Source of the DNA: Streptomyces spinosisporus
Lineage (GTDB): Bacteria; Actinomycetota; Actinomycetes; Streptomycetales; Streptomycetaceae
Length of the DNA: 64,000 nt
Direction of reading: 5' to 3'
NCBI RefSeq assembly: GCF_022698145.1
Contig: NZ_JALDAX010000006.1
Span: 1 to 64,000, forward strand
How positions within the stretch are numbered: the first letter of the stretch is position 1; each line of letters starts with the position of its first letter. A program made the position numbers and the translations under genes. The notes below the pieces were generated by a model that did no database searches, was not told the origin of the DNA, and worked only from the letters and a program-made list of their open reading frames with translations. Shown in pieces: positions 49,456-57,385 of this stretch.

Positions 49456-50888
49456 GAGGACGCTCGCGCGGTGCGGATGCCGGAGATGCCGATCGGTGTG
49501 CCCATGTGCTTGCGGGCGCGCCGGTTCCCGGCATGCAGGGCCTCGTAGTACTCGCGGTCGAGACGCACGACGGTGTCGGAGAAGAACATCCAGGACAGGA
49601 TGTCGCGGTACTTGAACCCGGTCGCGGTGAGCTGGACCCGGCGGCCGAGGCGGCGCAGGAGTCCGGTCTCCTCTGCGGCGTTCAGGATCGGCTCGAACAG
49701 ATGGGCCTTGTCCTGGTAGCCGAAGCGGTCCAGCTCGGCGAGGTCCAGGTCGAAGGTGTCCAGGACGAGACGCTTGCGGATGATCTCCTCGGGGTCGAGG
49801 ACGAAGCCGCTGACGGGCTGCAGTTGGTGGGCGTTCGCCTTGCTGATGTAGTCGGCGACCTCGGCCATCGACGGTTTGACGGAGCCCACCATGTAGTCGA
49901 GGACGCCGGTGTAGGAGCGGGCGCCGACGCCGAGTCCGAGCAGCGGCACACCGTGGAAGGTGAGCACCTTCTGCCTGTATCCGCCGCGGCCGAGCTTCTT
50001 GTAGCGGACGGAGCCCTCCTGGACGTAGCCGTGGTCGGTGAAGACCTGGCGGGCGTAGTCGTAGCGCTCGTACAGGTTCGGGGACTGGGCGTACTGGTAG
50101 GCGCCGGTCCGGGAGAACCAGGCGTCCGGGCGCACGGTCAGGAAGTAGGTGCTGATCGTGGACGGGCCGAGTGCGGCGAGTTCGTCGACGGACGTGCGCC
50201 AGGTCTCGTCGGTCTGGCCGGCGAAGCCCATGATGAGGTCGGTCGACAGATCCGGCAGGCCCATGTCCTGCACGATCTCGATGGCCTTGCGGATGACGTG
50301 TTCGCCCGCCTGGCCGCGCCCTGCCTCGCGGATCTCCTTCGGCACGAGCGACTGGATCCCGATGTTGGCCCGGGTCAGGCCGAAGCCCAACAGGCCCTCG
50401 AGGGTGGTGGGTTCGTTGACGATCGAGTCCGGTGTGGCCTCGATCGCCACTTCCTCCACGGTCGAGCGCCAGTTGGGATACACCTCGTCCAGCGTGCTGA
50501 ACAGCTGCTCGAAGTGGCGCAGGGACAGCAGGCTCGGGGTGCCGCCGCCGATGTAGACGGTGCGCAGCCTCCGGGCCCGGATGATGTCGGCGTGATCGCG
50601 CAACTGGGTGCACAGCGCGTCCACGTAGGCCGTGTAGACGTCCCCGTCCTCGCTGATGACGGTGTACAGGTTGCAGAAGCCGCACTTGTAGCGGCAGAAC
50701 GGCACGTGCAGATACAGGTTGAGCTCGGGCACCTGGTGGATGTCCAGGTCCTGGTTCCAGGCGTCCTCGATGGTCCAACGGCCGTCCAGCGGACGGTAGG
50801 TGGACCGTGACGGGTAGGAGTAGTTGTACGGCGGGATGACGCCCTGCCGGATGTACTCGATCAGCTGTGCGGCGTGGTGGCCGGTCAC
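49452..50888 (-). CDS. Radical SAM protein, HemN/HemW-like
   Basis: This 478-residue protein has the iron-sulfur motif CRYKCGFC (Cys65, Cys69, Cys72), preceded by LYLHVPFC as in HemN proteins, the SAM-binding motif YIGGGTPSLL, and LSTDLIMGFAGQTDETW. The C-terminal HemN-type domain is present. Proteins of this class include coproporphyrinogen dehydrogenases, heme chaperones and class C methyltransferases or cyclopropanases of natural-product pathways. Its place next to ATP-grasp and transport genes favours the last. The GTG at 50888 is the chosen start. Confidence 0.85.
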   Translation of the reverse strand: MTGHHAAQLIEYIRQGVIPPYNYSYPSRSTYRPLDGRWTIEDAWNQDLDIHQVPELNLYLHVPFCRYKCGFCNLYTVISEDGDVYTAYVDALCTQLRDHADIIRARRLRTVYIGGGTPSLLSLRHFEQLFSTLDEVYPNWRSTVEEVAIEATPDSIVNEPTTLEGLLGFGLTRANIGIQSLVPKEIREAGRGQAGEHVIRKAIEIVQDMGLPDLSTDLIMGFAGQTDETWRTSVDELAALGPSTISTYFLTVRPDAWFSRTGAYQYAQSPNLYERYDYARQVFTDHGYVQEGSVRYKKLGRGGYRQKVLTFHGVPLLGLGVGARSYTGVLDYMVGSVKPSMAEVADYISKANAHQLQPVSGFVLDPEEIIRKRLVLDTFDLDLAELDRFGYQDKAHLFEPILNAAEETGLLRRLGRRVQLTATGFKYRDILSWMFFSDTVVRLDREYYEALHAGNRRARKHMGTPIGISGIRTARASS

Positions 50889-51183
50889 GCGATGGTTCCC
50901 CTCTCGAAACTCTTGTGCCGGTTGGGTCGTCCGAGAGTCAATCCGCGACCGGTGCCAGGACCCCAGGCCCGATACCCACGAAACCTCGCACTGTTCCGGG
51001 CACCACCTGCTGTGCGATGACCCGAACTTCACCGGAGCGGTCGCTTCCGCAAAGGCCATGCCCCTACGATCCCGGCCGCGGCCGGTGATTGGAGCTTCCT
51101 ACAAGCCTGATCGCCGAATCGCCGCCCTGGTCTGGTGGTTACGTTCATGGCCCCGTCCCGGCGGGTGCGGTCTACTGCGCTGC
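50889..51183. promoter_or_regulatory. Divergent promoter region of the putative biosynthetic cluster
   Basis: These 295 bases separate the radical SAM operon from the ATP-grasp operon. Both promoters must lie here. I could not pick a convincing box pair or palindrome, and no ribosome site precedes the ATP-grasp GTG, so that message may be leaderless. Confidence 0.35.
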
Positions 51184-52416
51184 GTGAAGAAGATCCTGCT
51201 GATCGAAGCACTCGCAAACTCGGGCCCCTACGTGCTGGATGCCGCCCGCCGGCTCGGGGCGCACGTCTTCGTCGCCACGCACGAGGACGTCTACGAGAGC
51301 TACCCGGCCGCCCTGCGCGAGCAGATCCACGGCACGGTGTTCACCGATCTCACCGATCCCGACCGGGCGTTGACGGACATGGCCGCCTTCGCCGAGGCCA
51401 CCGGGATCGACGCGGTGGCCGGCTGCTGGGAGTTCTTCACCCCACTCGTCGCCCACCTCGCCCGCCGCCTGGGCCTGCCCGGCAACGACCCGCAACGCGC
51501 CCGGGCATGCCGCAACAAGGCGGAGATGGCCAAGGCCTTCTCCGCAGGCGGGGTCCCGGCGCCGCGCACGGTCGTCGTCCACGACCCGGAGCAGGCGGCG
51601 CGTGCCCTCGACCGCGCCGGCATCAAGTTCCCGGTGGTCGTCAAACCGGCCGAGCAGGGCGGCTCCTGGGGCGTCAGCGTGGTCGAAGGCCCGGCGGACC
51701 TCGACGCGGCCGTACGACATGCCCGGTCCTGGCCGATCGCCGCCCCGCACGGACTGCGCATGGACCCGCGTGTCGTCATCCAGGAGTACGTCTCCGGGCC
51801 GGAGTTCAGCCTCGACACGGTGGTCCGGCGCGGCGACTGCTTCCATCTGCCCTTGGTCGAGAAGCACACCACCGAGGGCGCTCACCGGGCCGAGATCGGT
51901 CACACCTGTCCCGCCGCTCTGCCGCCCGCCGACCTTCACGACCTGCGCGCGGCCACCGAACTGGCCCTGGGGGCACTCGGCATCCGCAACGGCGTCGCCC
52001 ACACCGAACTCAAGGTGTCGCCCGAGGCGGGCCCCGTCGTCATCGAGGTGGGTGCCCGTCTGCCCGGAGACCATCTCGTGGAGGTCGTGCGCCGTGCCTC
52101 GGGCATCGACGAAGCCCGCGCCTATCTGCAGGCCGTCCTCGACGAGAAGCCGGACGTCCCCGCCCCGCGGGAGGGAGCGTGCGCGATCCGGTTCCTCACC
52201 CCGCCGCGTGCCGGCACCTTCCAAGGGGTGACCGTGCGTGGCGCACACGCCGGTCTCGTCGACCGGCACATCTCCAGCGCACCCGGCGACCTGGTGGGCA
52301 GTGCCCGCGACAACTCCGCCCGCGTCGGCCATCTGCTGCTGACCGCCCCCACACCCGCCCAGGTCAACGCCGACGCCGACCGCGTACTCGCCCACACCCG
52401 CATCGAGGTGAGCTGA
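51184..52416 (+). CDS. ATP-grasp carboxylate-amine ligase 1 (L-amino acid ligase-like)
   Basis: This 410-residue protein starts MKKILLIEALANSGPYVL and has an ATP-grasp domain: KFPVVVKPAEQGGSWGVSVV binds ATP, RVVIQEYVSGPEFSLDTVV and VVIEVGARLPGDHL supply the metal-binding residues. The C-terminal 90 residues resemble the LAL_C2 domain of L-amino acid ligases such as BacD. It probably makes an amide bond between two amino acids or an amino acid and an acid. The GTG at 51184 has no clear ribosome site. The next ligase gene begins one base after its stop. Confidence 0.85.
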   Translation: MKKILLIEALANSGPYVLDAARRLGAHVFVATHEDVYESYPAALREQIHGTVFTDLTDPDRALTDMAAFAEATGIDAVAGCWEFFTPLVAHLARRLGLPGNDPQRARACRNKAEMAKAFSAGGVPAPRTVVVHDPEQAARALDRAGIKFPVVVKPAEQGGSWGVSVVEGPADLDAAVRHARSWPIAAPHGLRMDPRVVIQEYVSGPEFSLDTVVRRGDCFHLPLVEKHTTEGAHRAEIGHTCPAALPPADLHDLRAATELALGALGIRNGVAHTELKVSPEAGPVVIEVGARLPGDHLVEVVRRASGIDEARAYLQAVLDEKPDVPAPREGACAIRFLTPPRAGTFQGVTVRGAHAGLVDRHISSAPGDLVGSARDNSARVGHLLLTAPTPAQVNADADRVLAHTRIEVS

Positions 52417-52417
52417 C

Positions 52418-53671
52418 ATGCAGCGCATCGCCTTCCTCAGGTCCGCGGACATCAGGCGGGCCGACCCCTACATCCACGGCATCTCCCCCGCCCTGGCCGA
52501 ACTCGGAGCGCAGGCCCGCCTGTTCCACACCCATCGTGACGACTGCGGACCCGATCTCTTCCCGGGGACGAGCGAGCGGCTCGACCCGGCCGCGACCCCC
52601 GACGAGTTCGTGGACCGCGTGCGCGCGTGGGGAGCCGACGCCGCCGTGTCCATCTCCCTGCCGGACGAGAACGCCCTGCGCGACGCCGTCGTCAAGACCA
52701 GGCTCGAAGCACTCGGCATCCGCACGATCATGACTCCCCTCGCCGCCACCCGCGTCCTGTGCGACAAGTGGGAGACCAAGCGCGCCCTGACCGCACACGG
52801 CCTGACCACCCCGCCCGCCGTCCTGGTCGACAGCGACCTCCTCAACGACCGTGCGCTGCCCGTCCCGGCCTACCCCGACGCCGTCCGTCTCGCCGCCCGG
52901 GACATCGGCTTCCCCCTCCTGGCCAAGCCGCTGTGGGACTCCACCAGCATGGGCATCCGCTTCATCCCGGACCCGGACGCCCTGAACGCCTACCTGGCCG
53001 ACCCGCCCGCGGCACATGCCGTCCTGGAGAAGTGCGTCGCCGGACGGCTCTGCTCCGTCGACATCGTCGGTGCCGGCGGCCACTACACCGTCCAGCCGCT
53101 CATCTGGACGGGCACCGCCGGAGGCCCTCCCAGGTTCACCTTCGACGACCTGCGTCACGTCTCCCCGGCCCCGCGCGACGACTTCCGGGCCACCGCGCAG
53201 CGCCTGGTCCGGCTGTGCGCGGCGCTCGGCGTCGAGGGGTCCGTCAACGTCGACATGATCCACGCCGACGGCGTCTACCACGTCCTGGAGATCAACCCCC
53301 GTATCGGCGGCGCCACCACCCTGTCCATCGCCGCCGGCGGACTCAACACCTTCGCCGCGCTCCTCGACATCCTCGCCGGCACCTGGCCGACCCGGACCGA
53401 AGCCCCCGCCGAACGCTTCGCGATCGAGTGCCTCACCGCCAACCCCACCCCCGGCTTGCTCACCGAACTCCGCAGCCGCATCGACCTCGTCACCTGCCAC
53501 GACCTGGTCATCGACGGCCACGACCACGGAGGGATCCTCACCTTCACCGTGGAACCGGGCGACGAGCGGCGCGCGGTGAAGGACCTGACCGAACTGAGCG
53601 CGCAGACCGGCTTCATGGCACCCTCCATGCTCGACAAGATCCGCCGCCTCCTGACCCCCACGGACCGGTGA
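52418..53671 (+). CDS. ATP-grasp ligase 2
   Basis: This 417-residue protein has an N-terminal PreATP-grasp-like domain (MQRIAFLRSADIRRADPYIHG) and an ATP-grasp core with IGFPLLAKPLWDSTSMGIRF, HAVLEKCVAGRLCSVDIVG and HVLEINPRIGGATTLSIAAGG carrying the metal-binding Glu and Asn. It is of the D-Ala-D-Ala/carbamoyl phosphate synthetase-like type, different from ligase 1. Together they could join three building blocks. It overlaps the MFS gene by 4 bases (GTGA). Confidence 0.85.
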   Translation: MQRIAFLRSADIRRADPYIHGISPALAELGAQARLFHTHRDDCGPDLFPGTSERLDPAATPDEFVDRVRAWGADAAVSISLPDENALRDAVVKTRLEALGIRTIMTPLAATRVLCDKWETKRALTAHGLTTPPAVLVDSDLLNDRALPVPAYPDAVRLAARDIGFPLLAKPLWDSTSMGIRFIPDPDALNAYLADPPAAHAVLEKCVAGRLCSVDIVGAGGHYTVQPLIWTGTAGGPPRFTFDDLRHVSPAPRDDFRATAQRLVRLCAALGVEGSVNVDMIHADGVYHVLEINPRIGGATTLSIAAGGLNTFAALLDILAGTWPTRTEAPAERFAIECLTANPTPGLLTELRSRIDLVTCHDLVIDGHDHGGILTFTVEPGDERRAVKDLTELSAQTGFMAPSMLDKIRRLLTPTDR

Positions 53672-55062
53672 GCCTCCCCGCCGGCCGACGGTCGACACGC
53701 CGTCGCATCGTCCGAGGTCTGCCGGGCAGCGACCGGCACGGTGCCCGGCAGGCCCCCGCCCCTCCCCGCGACCTGCGCACCAGGGCCGGTCTGCCCGACC
53801 TCACCGGAGCCGGCCGCTTCGTCGCCGCGCACGCGGTGGACAGCCTCGGCACCGGGCTCCTGTTCGCCTTCACCGTCGTCTACCTCGCCCACACCACCCG
53901 CCTCCCCCTCGCCGACATCGGTGCGGCGCTCACCCTCGGAAACCTCCTCGCGCTGCCCGCCCCCGCGCTCGGCGCGATCCTGCTGGACCGCCACGGACCG
54001 AAAGCGGTCGTGGCCACCGCGAACCTCGTCTGCGCCGCGGGGTTCACCCTGTTCCTCGTGATCCGCTCCGCGTGGCAGATCAGCCTCGCCTACCTCGTCG
54101 TACAGGCCGGGATCAATCTGTACTGGACGGCCGCCCGCATGCTGGTGCCGCTGGCCGCCGCGCCCGGTGAGGAACGCCTGTGGTTCGGGTTCATCTCCTC
54201 CCTGCGCAACGTCGGCATCGGCGCGGGAGCCGCTGTGTCCGCCGTGGCGCTGGCCCTGTTCGGCCCCGGAAGCCTGCACGTCTTCATCGCCGCGAACGCG
54301 GGCACGTTCCTGTGCGCGGCGGTGCTGTTCCTCACCTGGAAACCCGCCAGAAGTACCTGGAAACCCGCCAGAAGTCCCAGCCCACCGGATGTACCCGGCC
54401 CACCGAAGGACGCCGCCACGCCGGTCCGGCGGTCGAGCTGGGCGTCCGTTCTCCGCGACGGCCGCTACCTTCTACTGGTCGCGGCCAACCTCGCGTTCGT
54501 CCTCGCGCAGATGGTGCCTCCGGTCCTGCTCGCCGTATACGTCACCGACATCCTGCGCGCGGGCACCTGGCTCCCCGGCGCCCTCCTGGTCGTCAACACG
54601 GCCGCGGTCGCCACTCTCACTCCGGCCCTCACCCGCCGCTCGGCCCGTCATCGCCCGCAGCGAGCGATCGCGGCCGGCTTCCTCGTCGCGGCCTTCTCCT
54701 TCGCCCTGTTCGCCGCTCCCCTGGCCTGGCATCGCGCGCCGACCTGGATCGCGGCCACCCTCCTGGTGACGGCCATGCTGCTCTTCACCCTTTCGGAGAT
54801 CCTCAACTCCCCCGCGCTGAACGAACTCTCCGTCACCCTGGCCCCCGCCCAGGCAGGCGGCCGTCACCAGGCCGCCTTCCAACTCTCCTGGTCCGTCGGC
54901 GGCGCGGCGGCACCCGTCGTCCTCACCTCACTCCTGGGCCGGGAACCCCTTCTCCCTTGGCTGCTCCTGGCGGTCCTCAGCCTGACGGCAGCCCTCCTGA
55001 CCCGCGCCCTCGCAGCACCTGCCCGCCCCGACACCTACGGCCCGGAGGAGCCTGCGCCGTGA
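53668..55062 (+). CDS. MFS transporter
   Basis: This 464-residue protein has about twelve hydrophobic segments in two halves, with AHAVDSLGTGLLFAFTVVYLA near the start, LLDRHGPKAVVATANLVCAA as the loop 2-3 region and LFTLSEILNSPALNELSV in the second half. It is probably the exporter of the cluster product. A 21-base tandem duplication in the central cytoplasmic loop encodes TWKPARS twice (54334-54375). The GTG at 53668 overlaps the ligase stop, and its own stop overlaps the next gene. Confidence 0.85.
   Translation: MSLPAGRRSTRRRIVRGLPGSDRHGARQAPAPPRDLRTRAGLPDLTGAGRFVAAHAVDSLGTGLLFAFTVVYLAHTTRLPLADIGAALTLGNLLALPAPALGAILLDRHGPKAVVATANLVCAAGFTLFLVIRSAWQISLAYLVVQAGINLYWTAARMLVPLAAAPGEERLWFGFISSLRNVGIGAGAAVSAVALALFGPGSLHVFIAANAGTFLCAAVLFLTWKPARSTWKPARSPSPPDVPGPPKDAATPVRRSSWASVLRDGRYLLLVAANLAFVLAQMVPPVLLAVYVTDILRAGTWLPGALLVVNTAAVATLTPALTRRSARHRPQRAIAAGFLVAAFSFALFAAPLAWHRAPTWIAATLLVTAMLLFTLSEILNSPALNELSVTLAPAQAGGRHQAAFQLSWSVGGAAAPVVLTSLLGREPLLPWLLLAVLSLTAALLTRALAAPARPDTYGPEEPAP
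54334..54375 (+). repeat. 21-base tandem duplication inside the MFS gene
   Basis: ACCTGGAAACCCGCCAGAAG plus T occurs twice, at 54334-54354 and 54355-54375, with no mismatch, and codes for TWKPARS twice in the central loop. The perfect match points to a recent event. Confidence 0.9.
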
Positions 55063-56060
55063 TCCTCACCCTCGTCGACGACATCCTGGACATCCCCGCC
55101 GCCGAGTGGGACGCCCTCGCCTCCCCTGCCGGCCTGTACCTCTCCCACCAGTGGCTCGCCGCCCAGCAGCAGGACCCCACCGCTGAGGTGCACTACGCCG
55201 TGGTCCACGACGGCGGCCACCTCATCGCCGCCGTACCGCTGTACGTGGTGGACACCGAGCCCAACTCCCTCTACCGCGTGCACGAGATCGTCCCCGGCCG
55301 CACCCCGGCCAGGACCCTGCTCGCGGGAGCCCGCCGCGGCTACCTCAACGCCCCTCTCCTCCACCCCCGCCTCGCCCCCGCCCGCCGCCGCGAGGCACTG
55401 AGTCACCTCGTCACCGCGGCCGGATCCCTCGCCTCCGCCCGGGCCGCACAGCCGTGGTGGCTCTACGTCACCGACACGGAGGCCGCCGAACTCGCGGCGG
55501 CCTGCGGCACCCGGCCCGTACGGCTGTCGCAGGACGCCCGTATCCCGCTGCCCGGCAGCACCTTCGACGACTATCTCGCCGGTCTGCCGTCCAAGCGACG
55601 CGTCAGCATCCGCCGCGAACGCCGCGCCTTCGCCGAAGCCGGGTACGAACTGCGCACCCTCCGCCTCTCCGAGTGCGCCGGCACCGCCGGGGCGCTGCTC
55701 GCCCAACTCCAGGAACGCCACGGCCACTCGGCGGACCCGGCCGCCATGGCCGGCCTGCTGCGCGACCAGGCCGCCGGCATGGCCGACACCGGCACCGTCC
55801 TCGCCGCGTACGCGGACGACCGCATGGTCGCCTTCAGCCTCTACTACCACCACGCGGGGACCGTCTGGCTTCGCGCCACCGGCTACGACTACGCACGCCT
55901 GCGCGCCGCGCACGAGTACTTCAACCTCGTCTACTACCTCCCCATCGAGGCCGCCTACGCCCACTGCGCCACCGCCCTCCACCTCGGCATGGAATCCCTC
56001 CACGCCAAGACCCTCCGGGGAGCGGTCACCTCGTCGCTGTGGGCCGTGCAAGGGCGGTGA
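55059..56060 (+). CDS. FemAB/GNAT-like transferase
   Basis: This 333-residue protein has the double-GNAT layout of the FemAB/Acetyltransf_6 group: LYLSHQWLAAQQQD, HYAVVHDGGHLIAAVPLYVVD, SKRRVSIRRERRAFAEAGYEL and MVAFSLYYHHAGTVWLRATGYD with the final LHLGMESLHAKTLRG. Such proteins move aminoacyl or acyl groups; some use aminoacyl-tRNA to extend peptides. In this operon it may add an amino acid to the ligase product. The GTG at 55059 overlaps the MFS stop. It ends the operon, 36 bases from a gene on the other strand. Confidence 0.8.
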   Translation: MILTLVDDILDIPAAEWDALASPAGLYLSHQWLAAQQQDPTAEVHYAVVHDGGHLIAAVPLYVVDTEPNSLYRVHEIVPGRTPARTLLAGARRGYLNAPLLHPRLAPARRREALSHLVTAAGSLASARAAQPWWLYVTDTEAAELAAACGTRPVRLSQDARIPLPGSTFDDYLAGLPSKRRVSIRRERRAFAEAGYELRTLRLSECAGTAGALLAQLQERHGHSADPAAMAGLLRDQAAGMADTGTVLAAYADDRMVAFSLYYHHAGTVWLRATGYDYARLRAAHEYFNLVYYLPIEAAYAHCATALHLGMESLHAKTLRGAVTSSLWAVQGR

Positions 56061-56096
56061 GGAGCCGGCCTCCGGTGCGGTGCACCGCTGGGCGCG

Positions 56097-57287
56097 TCAC
56101 AGGTCCTGGTCCGGTACCGGCTGCCCGAGCAGGTAGGCCCCCGCGGCCTTGTACATGCTCGGCTTCAGCTGGATGTGTGCCGTCATGGTGTGTGCGTCTC
56201 GGAACCGGCGTTGGAGGGGGGAGGTCTCGTAGACGGCCGCGCCGCCGCCAAGTTCGTACATCGCGTCGGTCACCTCCGTGGCGACGCGTGCCGCGTGCGT
56301 CCCGGCCAGACGCAGTCCGACCCGCAGGTGCTGCGGCACCGGTTCGCGCGACTGCGCAGCCTGCCAGGCGTCCTCGACCGCTTGGTAGTACAGCAGGCGG
56401 GCGGCCCGCAGGGATGCTTCCGCCTGGGCCACGGCGATCTGTGCGGCGGACCGCTCGGCCAGGCCGCGGCTCGATCCACGGGCGTTCTTGTCCCCTGCCA
56501 GTGCAGTCAGGTCGTCGATGGCTCCGCGGGCGTTGCCGAGCGCGGCGGCAGCGACCGACAGGGCGAAGAAGGCGATGGCGGGGAACCGGTGGAGCGGTTC
56601 GGCGTCGGCCGGGGGCCCCTGGACGAGCGACAGGACGCGGTGGCCGGGCACGAACACCTCGTCTGCGACGGCGTCGTGACTGGCCGTGCCGCGCAGGCCG
56701 CCCGTGTGCCAGGTGTCGAGAATCTCCAGCTCTTCCTTGGGGAGCGCGACCACCCGCATGACGGGCGAACCCGGCTGCTCCTCGCCGGGGTCCAGCAGGC
56801 ACCCCGCGAACAACCAGTCGGCGTGGGAGATGCCACTGCAGAACGCCCAGCGGCCCGACACGTTGACACCGCCCTGCACGGTCCGGGCCCGGGCGGTGGG
56901 CGCCCACACGCCCGAAGCGACGGACCGCGGGTCGCCGAACACCTCCTCGGTGCCCTTCGACGGCAGATAGGCGCCCAGGAGACTCGACGTCATCGCGATG
57001 GACACGCACCAGCCGGCGGAGGCGTCACCTCGTGCGATCGTCTCCGCGCAGCGCAGCATCACCGAGGGCGATGCCATCGCACCGCCCACCGAGCGCGGCA
57101 CCCCGGTGCGCAGCAGTCCGTCGTCGACGAGCCTGCGGACCAGGTCACCGGCGAGAGCTCGCTGCTCCTCGGTGACCGGCGCCAGGGAGCGGGCCAGTCG
57201 GGCACTGTCGAGCGCCGACCGGTACAACTCCTCGTGGAGCAGTTCTTGATCGCCGGAGATGGCGAACTCATCTGCTTCCAAGGCCAT
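56097..57287 (-). CDS. Acyl-CoA dehydrogenase-fold flavoprotein (hydroxylase-like)
   Basis: This 396-residue protein has the acyl-CoA dehydrogenase fold: GLLRTGVPRSVGGAMASPSVML, GDASAGWCVSIAMTSSLLGAYL, RWAFCSGISHADWLFAGCLLD and TWHTGGLRGTASHDAVADEVFV, with the C-terminal region TMTAHIQLKPSMYKAAGAYLLG. The pattern resembles flavin-dependent hydroxylases of the HsaA/DszC group, not fatty-acid dehydrogenases, so it may oxidise a nitrogen or aromatic carbon. A separate flavin reductase is needed and none is seen. It lies 98 bases after the flavoprotein gene. Confidence 0.75.
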   Translation of the reverse strand: MALEADEFAISGDQELLHEELYRSALDSARLARSLAPVTEEQRALAGDLVRRLVDDGLLRTGVPRSVGGAMASPSVMLRCAETIARGDASAGWCVSIAMTSSLLGAYLPSKGTEEVFGDPRSVASGVWAPTARARTVQGGVNVSGRWAFCSGISHADWLFAGCLLDPGEEQPGSPVMRVVALPKEELEILDTWHTGGLRGTASHDAVADEVFVPGHRVLSLVQGPPADAEPLHRFPAIAFFALSVAAAALGNARGAIDDLTALAGDKNARGSSRGLAERSAAQIAVAQAEASLRAARLLYYQAVEDAWQAAQSREPVPQHLRVGLRLAGTHAARVATEVTDAMYELGGGAAVYETSPLQRRFRDAHTMTAHIQLKPSMYKAAGAYLLGQPVPDQDL

Positions 57288-57385
57288 GTGTCATCCTCGC
57301 TCGGGTGCCGGGCAGGTCCTGCGCCCGATCGTACGACCGGCCCGCCGGGGATCAAGGGCGGGCGGTGACGATGCGCCAACGGCCC

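Noticed and set aside
48367-50778. Long 803-codon version of the DUF1152 gene
   Set aside because: The first 440 codons are Arg/Pro-rich and cover the radical SAM gene in another frame; the GTG at 49455 gives the normal protein.
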